Positions 12,708-24,556 of a stretch of 64,000 bases of DNA are shown in pieces. The number at the start of each line of letters is the position of its first letter. Within the stretch, counting starts at the first letter, position 1. The DNA comes from Glandiceps talaboti (Eukaryota > Hemichordata > Enteropneusta > Spengelidae). Below the pieces are notes generated by a model, which was given only the letters and a program-made list of their open reading frames with translations, ran no database searches and had not been told where the DNA came from. The stretch lies in contig NC_135559.1 of the NCBI RefSeq assembly GCF_964340395.1, positions 24,092,464-24,156,463 of the forward strand. The letters run 5' to 3'. The translations under genes were made by a program, and so were the position numbers.

Positions 12708-14325
12708 GAGTGGTTATATAAGCCTTCTACTTATATTATACACACCCTCTAGGATAGTGAGTGGTTACATAAGCCTTCTACTTATATTATACACACCCTC
12801 TAGGATAGTGAGTGGTTACATAAGCCTTCTACTTATATTATACACACCCTCTAGGATAGTGAGTGGTTACATAAGTCTTCTACTTATATTATACACACCC
12901 TCTAGGATAGTGAGTGGTTACATAAGTCTTCTACTTATATTAATTATACACACCCTCTAGGATAGTGAGTGGTTACATAAGTCTTCTACTTATATTATAC
13001 ACACCCTCTAGGATAGTGAGTGGTTACATAAGTCTTCTACTTATATTATACACACCCTCTAGGATAGTGAGTGGTTATATAAGCCTTCTACTTATATTAT
13101 ACACACCCTCTAGGAAAGTGAGTGGTTATATAAGCCTTCTACTTATATTATACACACCCTCTAGGATAGTGAGTGGTTACATAAGTCTTCTACTTATATT
13201 ATACACACCCTCTAGGATAGTGAGTGGTTACATAAGCCTTCTACTTATATTATACACACCCTCTAGGATAGTGAGTGGTTACATAAGCCTTCTACTTATA
13301 TTATACACACCCTCTAGGATAGTGAGTGGTTACATAAGCCTTCTACTTATATTATACACACCCTCTAGGATAGTGAGTGGTTACATAAGTCTTCTACTTA
13401 TATTATACACACCCTCTAGGATAGTGAGTGGTTACATAAGTCTTCTACTTATATTATACACACCCTCTAGGAAAGTGAGTGGTTATATAAGCCTTCTACT
13501 TATATTATACACACCCTCTAGGATAGTGAGTGGTTACATAAGTCTTCTACTTATATTATACACACCCTCTAGGATAGTGAGTGGTTACATAAGCCTTCTA
13601 CTTATATTATACACACCCTCTAGGATAGTGAGTGGTTATATAAGCCTTCTACTTATATTATACACACCCTCTAGGATAGTGAGTGGTTACATAAGTCTTC
13701 TACTTATATTATACACACCCTCTAGGATAGTGAGTGGTTACATAAGCCTTCTACTTATATTATACACACCCTCTAGGAAAGTGAGTGGTTATATAAGCCT
13801 TCTACTTATATTATACACACCCTCTAGGATAGTGAGTGGTTACATAAGTCTTCTACTTATATTATACACACCCTCTAGGATAGTGAGTGGTTACATAAGC
13901 CTTCTACTTATATTATACACACCCTCTAGGATAGTGAGTGGTTACATAAGTCTTCTACTTATATTATACACACCCTCTAGGATAGTGAGTGGTTATATAA
14001 GCCTTCTACTTATATTATACACACCCTCTAGGATAGTGAGTGGTTACATAAGTCTTCTACTTATATTATACACACCCTCTAGGATAGTGAGTGGTTACAT
14101 AAGCCTTCTACTTATATTATACACACCCTCTAGGATAGTGAGTGGTTACATAAGTCTTCTACTTATATTATACACACCCTCTAGGAAAGTGAGTGGTTAT
14201 ATAAGCCTTCTACTTATATTATACACACCCTCTAGGATAGTGAGTGGTTACATAAGTCTTCTACTTATATTATACACACCCTCTAGGATAGTGAGTGGTT
14301 ATATAAGCCTTCTACTTATATTATG
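12708..14325 (+). repeat. 51-bp satellite, about 32 copies
   Basis: The unit begins GTGAGTGGTTAYATAAGYCT and continues through TTATACACACCCTCTAGGAWA. The period is 51, a multiple of 3, so frames stay open and encode a hydrophobic 17-residue repeat containing SGYISLLLILYTPSR. A 4-base insertion near 12943 shifts the frame once. Units differ mainly at three sites: TTAC/TTAT, AAGCC/AAGTC and GGATA/GGAAA. GGAAA units recur every 6-8 units. The array lies between the NCBP2 donor 12356 and the candidate exon 14729. A real protein is unlikely. Confidence 0.97.
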
Positions 14326-14506
14326 GGATATTGATATGTATTATATATTGCTAATTTTTAAATCCGATTTTGTTTTTAGAGACACTTTTAAATTATTCAT
14401 TGTGTTCTTATACTAGATTTTTATTGTTGTTGCTCTTTTGCTAGTCTTTCTTATCTTGTAATGTTCAGACCGCTGAGACATGTTTGTGTAGTGGTCTTTA
14501 AACAAT

Positions 14507-14508
14507 AA

Positions 14509-14563
<55 letters not shown>
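14507..14563. repeat. ATT microsatellite
   Basis: About 18 ATT/TTA units follow AATAAATTATT. This is a plain trinucleotide tract with no coding meaning; on the - strand it gives a poly-Asn open frame. Confidence 0.97.
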
Positions 14564-14565
<2 letters not shown>

Positions 14566-14728
14566 AGGATAAACCATAAATACAAGGACTACATTTACAT
14601 TGTGTATGAATTCCAATTTTATGTTTGTGTCACATAACAATGGATACTACTAAAGTGGCCGATAATTTCCAATCACACAGCAATGGCATTGAGCAATGAG
14701 TACTTACAACATCTCACTTTGTTTGCAG

Positions 14729-14744
14729 GAACTGGGGCAAGTAA
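14729..14744 (+). CDS. NCBP2: Candidate terminal micro-exon of CBP20
   Basis: After the acceptor CTTTGTTTGCAG, the bases G AAC TGG GGC AAG TAA complete the Gly codon left by the donor at 12356 and end the protein in NWGK. Only 16 coding bases are involved, so this rests on splice-site quality and phase compatibility, not on homology. The joined intron (12356-14728) contains the 51-bp satellite and an ATT microsatellite. The 3' UTR would run into the 68-bp array starting at 14840; no AATAAA was seen between 14745 and 14840. Confidence 0.5.
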
Positions 14745-14839
14745 AGGACAATCTGAAGATTATTTTATACTATCATTATTTTTTTGTATTGATCGATGTA
14801 ATTGTATGTTTGTGTTAGGGTCCCTTTTATTTTTATATC

Positions 14840-17800
14840 AAGGACAGTCTTATTGTCTGTCAGTCAAATACCCCAATACTAGTAGTGGCTACCATGAAAT
14901 GATCATCAAGGACAGTCTTATTGTCTGTCAGTCAAGTACCCCAATACTAGTAGTGGCTATCATGAAATGATCATCAAGGACAGTCTTATTGTCTGTCAGT
15001 CAAGTACCCCAATACTAGTAGTGGCTATCATGAAATGATCATCAAGGACAGTCTTATTGTCAGTCAGTCAAATACCTCAATACTAGTAGTGGCTATCATG
15101 AAATGATCATCAAGGACAGTCTTATTGTCAGTCAGTCAAATACCCCAATACTAGTAGTGGCTATCATGAAATGATCATCAAGGACAGTCTTATTGTCAGT
15201 CAGTCAAGTACCTCAATACTAGTAGTGGCTATCATGAAATGATCATCAAGGACAGTCTTATTGTCTGTCAGTCAAATACCCCAATACTAGTAGTGGCTAT
15301 CATGAAATGATCATCAAGGACAGTCTTATTGTCAGTCAGTCAAATACCCCAATACTAGTAGTGGCTATCATGAAATGATCATCAAGGACAGTCTTATTGT
15401 CTGTCAGTCAAGTACCCCAATACTAGTAGTGGCTACCATGAAATGATCATCAAGGACAGTCTTATTGTCAGTCAGTCAAATACCCCAATACTAGTAGTGG
15501 CTATCATGAAATGATCATCAAGGACAGTCTTATTGTCAGTCAGTCAAGTACCCCAATACTAGTAGTGGCTATCATGAAATGATCATCAAGGACAGTCTTA
15601 TTGTCAGTCAGTCAAGTACCTCAATACTAGTAGTGGCTATCATGAAATGATCATCAAGGACAGTCTTATTGTCAGTCAGTCAAATACCCCAATACTAGTA
15701 GTGGCTACCATGAAATGATCATCAAGGACAGTCTTATTGTCTGTCAGTCAAATACCCCAATACTAGTAGTGGCTACCATGAAATGATCATCAAGGACAGT
15801 CTTATTGTCTGTCAGTCAAATACCCCAATATTAGTAGTGGCTACCATGAAATGATCATCAAGGACAGTCTTATTGTCTGTCAGTCAAATACCCCAATACT
15901 AGTAGTGGCTATCATGAAATGATCATCAAGGACAGTCTTATTGTCAGTCAGTCAAATACCCCAATACTAGTAGTGGCTACCATGAAATGATCATCAAGGA
16001 CAGTCTTATTGTCAGTCAGTCAAATACCCCAATACTAGTAGTGGCTATCATGAAATGATCATCAAGGACAGTCTTATTGTCAGTCAGTCAAATACCCCAA
16101 TACTAGTAGTGGCTATCATGAAATGATCATCAAGGACAGTCTTATTGTCTGTCAGTCAAATACCCCAATACTAGTAGTGGCTATCATGAAATGATCATCA
16201 AGGACAGTCTTATTGTCTGTCAGTCAAGTACCCCAATACTAGTAGTGGCTACCATGAAATGATCATCAAGGACAGTCTTATTGTCTGTCAGTCAAGTACC
16301 CCAATACTAGTAGTGGCTACCATGAAATGATCATCAAGGACAGTCTTATTGTCTGTCAGTCAAATACCCCAATACTAGTAGTGGCTATCATGAAATGATC
16401 ATCAAGGACAGTCTTATTGTCTGTCAGTCAAATACCCCAATACTAGTAGTGGCTATCATGAAATGATCATCAAGGACAGTCTTATTGTCAGTCAGTCAAA
16501 TACCCCAATACTAGTAGTGGCTATCATGAAATGATCATCAAGGACAGTCTTATTGTCAGTCAGTCAAATACCCCAATACTAGTAGTGGCTATCATGAAAT
16601 GATCATCAAGGACAGTCTTATTGTCTGTCAGTCAAATACCCCAATACTAGTAGTGGCTATCATGAAATGATCATCAAGGACAGTCTTATTGTCAGTCAGT
16701 CAAATACCCCAATACTAGTAGTGGCTATCATGAAATGATCATCAAGGACAGTCTTATTGTCTGTCAGTCAAGTACCCCAATACTAGTAGTGGCTATCATG
16801 AAATGATCATCAAGGACAGTCTTATTGTCTGTCAGTCAAATACCCCAATACTAGTAGTGGCTACCATGAAATGATCATCAAGGACAGTCTTATTGTCTGT
16901 CAGTCAAATACCCCAATACTAGTAGTGGCTACCATGAAATGATCATCAAGGACAGTCTTATTGTCTGTCAGTCAAATACCCCAATACTAGTAGTGGCTAT
17001 CATGAAATGATCATCAAGGACAGTCTTATTGTCTGTCAGTCAAATACCCCAATACTAGTAGTGGCTACCATGAAATGATCATCAAGGACAGTCTTATTGT
17101 CTGTCAGTCAAATACCCCAATACTAGTAGTGGCTACCATGAAATGACCATCAAGGACAGTCTTATTGTCTGTCAGTCAAATACCCCAATACTAGTAGTGG
17201 CTATCATGAAATGATCATCAAGGACAGTCTTATTGTCTGTCAGTCAAGTACCCCAATACTAGTAGTGGCTACCATGAAATGATCATCAAGGACAGTCTTA
17301 TTGTCTGTCAGTCAAATACCCCAATACTAGTAGTGGCTATCATGAAATGATCATCAAGGACAGTCTTATTGTCTGTCAGTCAAGTACCCCAATACTAGTA
17401 GTGGCTACCATGAAATGATCATCAAGGACAGTCTTATTGTCTGTCAGTCAAGTACCTCAATACTAGTAGTGGCTATCATGAAATGATCATCAAGGACAGT
17501 CTTATTGTCAGTCAGTCAAGTACCCCAATACTAGTAGCAGCTACCATGAAATGATCATCAAGGACAGTCTTATTGTCTGTCAGTCAAATACCCCAATACT
17601 AGTAGTGGCTACCATGAAATGATCATCAAGGACAGTCTTATTGTCTGTCAGTCAAATACCCCAATACTAGTAGTGGCTATCATGAAATGATCATCAAGGA
17701 CAGTCTTATTGTCTGTCAGTCAAGTACCCCAATACTAGTAGTGGCTATCATGAAATGATCATCAAGGACAGTCTTATTGTCAGTCAGTCAAATACCCCAA

Positions 17801-18239
17801 TACTAGTAGTGGCTATCATGAAATGATCATCAAGGACAGTCTTATTGTCAGTCAGTCAAATACCCCAATACTAGTAGTGGCTATCATGAAATGATCATCA
17901 AGGACAGTCTTATTGTCAGTCAGTCAAATACCCCAATACTAGTAGTGGCTATCATGAAATGATCATCAAGGACAGTCTTATTGTCAGTCAGTCAAATACC
18001 CCAATACTAGTAGTGGCTATCATGAAATGATCATCAAGGACAGTCTTATTATCTGTCAGTCAAATACCCCAATACTAGTAGTGGCTATCATGAAATGATC
18101 ATCAAGGACAGTCTTATTGTCTGTCAGTCAAATACCCCAATACTAGTAGTGGCTATCATGAAATGATCATCAAGGACAGTCTTATTGTCTGTCAGTCAAG
18201 TACCTCAATACTAGTAGTGGCTACCATGAAATGACCATC
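14840..18239 (+). repeat. 68-bp satellite, exactly 50 copies
   Basis: The unit starts AAGGACAGTCTTATTGTC and continues CAGTCAARTACCYCAATACT and AGTAGTGGCTAYCATGAAAT, ending GATCATC. The array covers 3400 bp, which is 50 x 68 with no indels seen. Variation is limited to a few sites: TCTG/TCAG, AAATA/AAGTA, CCCC/CCTC and ATC/ACC. The period is not a multiple of 3, so no long frame exists. It lies just 3' of the candidate last NCBP2 exon. Confidence 0.97.
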
Positions 18240-18633
18240 GTAAAAATGATGTTTTACAACAGTCCAAATTGAGTACCCTCAGGGATTTCAAAGTGTTACT
18301 GTAGTAGTGTAGGATGCTATAATTCAAACTTCATCCCCTTGCTTTCGTTTGGTGAGTTTACATTTTATACTGATTATTTTTTTAAATAAGCTGCCGGTGA
18401 TTGAGACAAAATTTGCTGAAAAACACAACTTTCACTACTCTGTTCCTTATAATGGGAGTAGGGTTTGGATAGAGCTCTGACTTATTTTATTTAAATTTCT
18501 GTAATTGTCTAATTTCATTTTTACTTTTCTGTAACCCATTCTTCCATTTTTTAAGAGAAAAATAAACAAAAGTAAGATAAAAATAAGACATAAAAATCCA
18601 AATGAGCAAGAAACTGATAATTGTACTATTATA
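18240..18633. other. Intergenic, nothing recognised
   Basis: AT-rich unique sequence between two arrays. AATAAA occurs near 18560 on the + strand and could in principle end the NCBP2 transcript, but this is speculative. Confidence 0.4.
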
Positions 18634-18990
18634 TTTAACCTTACCATACACTTATTACAAATCTCATTGTACACATATGAAACCATAAAAGTTTAACCTT
18701 ACCATACACTTATTACAAATCTCATTGTACACATATGAAACCATAAAAGTTTAACCTTACCATACACTTATTACAAATCTCATTGTACACATATGAAACC
18801 ATAAAAGTTTAACCTTACCATACACTTATTACAAATCTCATTGTACACATATGAAACCATAAAAGTTTAACCTTACCATACACTTATTACAAATCTCATT
18901 GTACACATATGAAACCATAAAAGTTTAACCTTACCATACACTTATTACAAATCTCTTCGTATACATGTATGAAACCATAAAAGTTTCATA
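18634..18990 (+). repeat. 58-bp tandem repeat, 6 copies
   Basis: TTTAACCTTACCATACAC recurs at 18634, 18692, 18750, 18808, 18866 and 18924, followed each time by CACATATGAAACCATAAAAG. Copies are almost identical except the last, which is slightly diverged (CTTCGTATACATGTATG). Confidence 0.96.
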
Positions 18991-20211
18991 CTACACTTGT
19001 AGTACACTTCCACTTGGTGTTTGTCTTATGGCTTTCACATGCACATAGGGAGATTACCAATAGGTGTATATAGGAGGGGTTGTAGACAATAGACAAATAT
19101 GGCACTTTAAGAATTGTTAATGAACTTTTGAACAGAGAATAGTAGTACTTTTTAACCATACTTAAAATAAAATCACCTGAAGACATATAGTGTGGTATGC
19201 TGGTGTTTCTGTGCTAGAGAACTTAATATAATGTGGACTTGCACTTGTCAAAATATAGCCATTGGAAGGAGCTCACCATATGACCTCCTGATTTGCATGT
19301 CTGGCAAATATGTGGACTTGAACTGACTCAAAGATGAGTATTGGAAGAGAGCTGTCATATGATATGCAGGAATTTGCATGTCTATGATGAAGAACTCCAT
19401 GGACTTTCATTCAGGACTCCTTTCAATGGTTTATTGCTGTACATTTGAGAATAACTGATAATAGTATCCTTTAGTGTCTTTAACAACAAAATAACATTCT
19501 AATATATGGTAGACTTTCTATCAAAACCAAATGGAACTAAATGTTGAATAGATTTTTTGAAATCTTTCTGATTTTTCTTTCAAACAAAGCAATAACTTCA
19601 TTGTATTAATTAAATGTCAGAATTACGCTCACTGGTTGGCCAAAGGAATCTGTCAATCAGTCTCGGCGATTGGTATATTATATATCTGCGAGAGGTCTGA
19701 CAAAGTGGCATTTTGTCCATTGCAAAAACATATTAGTGTATTCATAAGCCATTTTCAATCGTACATCAATAAAACTCAACACAGAATACACTTGGATACT
19801 TGCAGTTAGGGATATTTTGAAAATGTGAAGAAAATAAAGCCTGTGTTTATTTCCGAAAATACAAAAAAGTTGGTGAATATTAACCTTATGAAATGATAAT
19901 GTAAAATTGTGATAGATTATTACTACATGAAAAGTTCCTGTATGTCAGAAGAAGAAATTTGTATTGTACAAGAAAACCAAATTATTGTCAGTTTTATTTT
20001 TTGACTTGGTATGTAATTTCATATGGCAGAGTTTCAAGAAAGTTCAAGGACTGTATTTTTAAATTGATATGATTAGTGATTGCTGACACCAAGTATTTTA
20101 TAAAGACCCATCAGACTAGAATCTATCAAGTTGTCTGCAGTCTTTTTATTTCCAGTCTTTTTCATTGTCAATTTTACTTGATACATTTCTACCTTGTATG
20201 AGTGTGAAGTC
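18991..20211. other. Intergenic DNA without a recognised gene
   Basis: Two imperfect copies of about 82 bp lie at 19228-19390, sharing ATATGTGGACTTG, GAAGGAGCTC/GAAGAGAGCT and ATTTGCATGTCT. Otherwise I see no coding, RNA or TE signal. Confidence 0.45.
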
Positions 20212-20525
20212 ATGATGGTTGAATGGTTAGTGGTTGGCTTGTAATCTGTACATTGCTGGTTGTGGTGTCATGATGGTTGAATGGTTAGAGTGGTTGGCTT
20301 GTAATCTGTACATTGCTGGTTTTGGAGTCATGATAGTTGAATGGTTAGAGTGGTTGGCTTGTAGTCTGTACATTGCTGGTTGTGGTGTCATAATGGTTGA
20401 ATGGTTAGAGTGGTTGGCTTGTAATCTGTACATTGCTGGTTTTGGAGTCATGATAGTTGAATGGTTAGAGTGGTTGGCTTGTAATCTGTACATTGCTGGT
20501 TGTGGTGTCATAACTGTTGAATTGT
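20212..20525 (+). repeat. 60-bp repeat in 120-bp dimers, about 5 copies
   Basis: GAATGGTTAGAGTGGTTGGC followed by TGTACATTGCTGGTT recurs every 60 bp. Units alternate between a TGTGGTGTCAT form and a TTTGGAGTCATGATAG form, so the higher-order unit is 120 bp. Both strands give open repetitive frames, which are artefacts of the period being divisible by 3. Confidence 0.95.
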
Positions 20526-21043
20526 GGTTCGCTTGTAAGGGTGGCCCTATTTATTTTCCTGTTTCTCATCTCCCAACCGACCCTAATTTGTAGCTCCAAC
20601 ATCAGGGAAAAAAACAACTTTTATTTCCGATCGACCCATGAGCTCAACACAGCAAGATTGTAAGGTTCGAATGAACATCAATACGTTCCGCATGTACTGC
20701 AATGTCGACAAAGACTTGCATGGCATGTTACCGATGTTTATATTTATTACTTTTATACAGTAAATCCCAAAGGAGTACTGAGTTCTAGAAATGTTTACAT
20801 GTTATCTGGTGGATTATTTTGACAAGTTCACACTGAAAAAAAATCTTTCATAGAAGTAATGATATATAAAAATGAAAATTCCTCAAGCACACTGATGACA
20901 ATCACGCAAGTGTTTAAAAAAGTTACATACTAAAGTTCAAATTGGATAACTTGAAAAAATTGCTAGCAATGTCAATACCACTGATTAATAGGACGAATGC
21001 ATTAGTACTCAAAATCATACAATAGTTCATGGCTACAGATATA

Positions 21044-21240
21044 CACCCATCAGGATGATAAGTATTCATCTTCCTCAAAAGTTGTTTTATGGACTTGTCA
21101 ACCTTGCTACAATGAAGGAAAGAGACTTGTAACAAGGAATCCAATAAAGAGAAGAGAAAAGAAGTTGTAGAGAGACTGACAGGACAGAAAGGACAGAGAA
21201 TAGAACTGAAAAGATACAGATTTTTTTCCTTGCCCCCCCC
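21044..21240 (-). repeat. Dispersed repeat, copy 1 (inverted partner at 60822-61018)
   Basis: Read on the - strand: a G-rich start, CAAGGAAAAAAATCTGTAT, a long pyrimidine tract (TTCTTTTCTCTTCTCTTTAT), TCCTTCATTGTAG, then CAAGGTTGACAAGTCC. A second copy 40 kb away on the + strand matches over about 195 bp with small indels. Both keep a short open frame containing QVSFLHCSKVDKS. The pyrimidine tract plus TTGTAG resembles a 3' splice site, so an exon-bearing duplication is possible. I do not recognise the peptide. Confidence 0.75.
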
Positions 21241-21470
21241 CTCCCCCTTTGTGTGAGTTATATGAATTACATGTGTCTACCATCGTTGTCTTTATCATGT
21301 CCCAGCTGAGATTACACATTTAGTCAAGTGATTTGTCATCTTAGTGTTTGTAGTAATATGATAAAATTAAATGTTATGTTTGTTTAATGATTTCACACCA
21401 CATACAGTATGCTAGACTGGATAACGTCGTGCTGCCCATCCCATATCTACTACAGCCTATTTAGGACTTC

Positions 21471-21899
21471 ACAGTTTATCCTTCACACTCCACACTTCAT
21501 ACTTCACACTTTATACTTCCTACTTCACAGTTCATACTTCCTGCTTCATACTTCACACTTCATACTTCACAGTTCATACTTCCTGCTTAACACTTCATAC
21601 TTCGCAGTTCACACTTCACACTTCATACCTCACACTTCATACTTCACACTTCACACTTCATACTTCACACTTAATACTTCATACTTCACATTTCATACTT
21701 CATACTTCACATTTCATACTTCATACGACGCACTTCATACATCATATTTCATACTTCACACTTCATACGACATACTTCACAATTCATACTTCACACTTAA
21801 TACTTCACACTTCATATGACACTTCATACTTCACATTTCATACTTCACACTTCATACAACACACTTCACACTTCACACTTCATACTTCACATTTCATAA
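21471..21899 (+). repeat. Degenerate CTTCAYACTT minisatellite
   Basis: Variants of CTTCATACTT, CTTCACACTT and CTTCACAGTT are repeated about 45 times with irregular spacing and small inserts (ACGACGCA, TGACA). The open frame over it (Ser/Thr/Phe/Leu/His-rich) is low complexity and not a gene. Confidence 0.95.
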
Positions 21900-24556
21900 T
21901 TTAAGAGTACTTCAATAGGCTTTCGTACATATTAGTCTTTTTTTGTCTTGGAGACGGGGGGTAGGATTCCGCTAACGCTGTTATTTTCGATATACATGTA
22001 CATAGCTCTGTTTACTAAATAAAAAAAATGCCGCATTCTCTGTTATGTATGTTATTGATACTACAAATCACCACATATCGTCACCTAAGTTCTCCAATAT
22101 AGCAAAGTGACTCTACTATCTGAAATAGTAATGCCACTATATCAGTGTTATAGAGTGTTACAAGCATAATATTAGTGTTGCAAGTGTTTTATTCAACTAT
22201 AATAGATACACCTGAATTAAACAAGTCATGCGTGCTGAGGTCAATTGATTAATGAGATGACATGAGAGTGGAGTCATGTTGTTTTATGACTTTATTAGTG
22301 GTCATGAGTGTCGCATTAAAGTGATAAATAATTATGGTTTAGATATTATCAACTATATTAGATGGGGTGACCAGGGTGTTATTTTTAAGCTGTTTTCTGA
22401 ATCTAATTAACTGTATTTTATAAACATTTTCCTAAATAGGCAAAGGAAATTATTTTATTCAGAAGGATTGTTTATTAACCATATTTGCAATATGGAATGA
22501 AGAAATTCTGCTTTTGAATTTGAATAAAATATGTGGAATATACATATACATATACACTGGGAAGTAGTTCTATTTTGATCAGATTGATTTGGGCAGACTC
22601 AGAATGACTGTGTGTTTTATGTGAACTCCAGCCGTAAGAGACCAAGGGGCATATATTATAAGAACATTGATTTTTTGACTGCAGTGAGATTTGTGAGAGG
22701 AGTCAAAAACCTTCTTATGAGCTATTCTGTAAATATTTACTTCCACTCAAACCTAATATTTCTAGTCATAGTGAGTTTTCCCCCAGGTCCTATATAAGAT
22801 CCCAATACGGCGGCTTGAATGTCAGTGTGAAGTGTGAGTTTACTCTTGCAACTTGGACAAGCCTATAGGCAACTCAAACCAAGTGGTAACAAGACATTAC
22901 AATTTCTATGTGACATGCGAAACCTTTTGAAATTGTGAAGTTATTACTTGGAAGGCTAGGAATAACTTTAAAAATCCCTGAATAGAACCAAAAAACTCCA
23001 GATCTGCTAGGAGGTGACCCCTAGGACTCCCTCACCCCCAGATGAATGGGAGGTACTCATTCAACCAACAATCAGATGCATCAAACCTTTTACTGTCATG
23101 ATGTTATTAAAATTTTCTTGAACACATTAATCCTATGTATATAGATTCATTGCTAATTCTAGATGTTACTGTATTTACAGTTCTGAAAGTATTGCTTAGT
23201 ACATAGTCTAAAAATTGCCTTAACAGACTGTTAAAGTCTCCCCAATTAGAGGTGGACATATCCCCCTCACACAATCTCCACATACCTTTCACCACAGACA
23301 CGGAAGAAATGTGCTTTTACCCTCAAGATGCTATTAAACTTATAAAAAAAAAAATATTTCATTTCAACTCTATTTAGTTGCTAGTTGTATGATGGTTCTG
23401 TTTGTAAAGCTTGGAAATTATTGCCTGGAAAGGTCTGAGTAGTATAAAAATTGGCCTAAAGGGTCAAAACCTCCAGAGCTTCTAGGAGGAGACCCGTATA
23501 GACCCTATGAGAGATATACATAGTCACATCCAAGCTTTTCCCCTACCTTTAACTGCAAACATGATATATATTACATGTAATCTTTGAAAAAAAAAATGTT
23601 TTTTTCGTATGTAGTCTCTATTTAGGCCTAAAACACTGTTTGGTTCCAGTTACCCAACCCCACCTAGTTTTCACTGCATTTGTTTACGTATTTGAGAAAA
23701 AAATAATAAAATCATGAAAAATTGTGTGAAGTCTCGCGATGCAGATGCAGAAACTGACATCAACTTAAAAAGACACATAAAACTGTTTTTCTAATCTGTA
23801 ATGGCTGTACATCTGATGAGAAGAAACCAATAACACAGAGACCATATGGAAAACAACAGAAAACATAACTACCTAAACTAGACACGCAGATATGAAAAAA
23901 AAATATTATATTATATTAATTATTATGAAATAATAATCTACCTACCTCACCTATTCTAAAATGGAGTGTATTAAATCAAAACCACACATATTTTTTGGTA
24001 GGCTTAATTATGTGACGTGCTAATATACTTGCGAGACATAGGCAAGCAGTCCACTCTGAGTCACGATGAAATACCTGGTTTGTGAATATGATTGGGGGGG
24101 GGGGGGGTGCCATCATGTTTTAGAAATAAGCTATATGGGGTCAGCCCTTTTGGTTTTACAAGGGGGTCAGTGATTTTTTGTCGGTCCAACAGAAAAATTC
24201 CCCACCAGGCCGGAGAAACTGACCAGTCCCTTACTCATGTGTACATGTCTCTGGTCTACAATCCCAACCCATACATTGTACGTAATGTTAACATTCTAAC
24301 TAAGGCTAGTTAAACTATGACAAAACTATATCTCTGATATTGGGGAATTTACACACGATTTACTGGTGAATGGTGAATTGCATTAATATTTTGGTGTTTT
24401 AAACGCCCTCTTTAAAGTGTTTGGACTTTACTAAAAATTTTATTTGTAAACTTTGCCCAGGTGATATTAGAATTTGTGATCAGAATATTATTTTTTACAG
24501 AACATCTTGAAAGTATCACAATTGTAAGACTGTCCAGCTTTAACTTCTACTTGGTA
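21900..24556. other. Intergenic DNA without a recognised gene
   Basis: A diverged duplication links about 22930-23110 with about 23395-23580 (shared CTAGGAGG.GACCC and a similar flank order, offset near 465). A dispersed element with AGGCCTAAAA and ACCCAACCCCACCTAG (23621-23682) recurs near 60642-60708. A G-run of 14 lies at about 24093. No convincing exon was seen. Confidence 0.45.

Noticed and set aside
12965-14416. 483-codon open frame with a 17-residue repeat (SGYISLLLILYTPSR)
   Set aside because: It is the 51-bp satellite read in frame. The period is divisible by 3, there is no unique domain, and variation is at third and first positions alike.
14840-18239. CRISPR-like appearance of regular short repeats
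   Set aside because: The units are directly adjacent with no unique spacers and no cas genes, in an animal-type genome. It is a plain satellite.
20227-20593. Repetitive frames on both strands (MTPQPAMYRLQANHSNHST type)
   Set aside because: They are the 60-bp tandem repeat read in frame, with no unique coding sequence.
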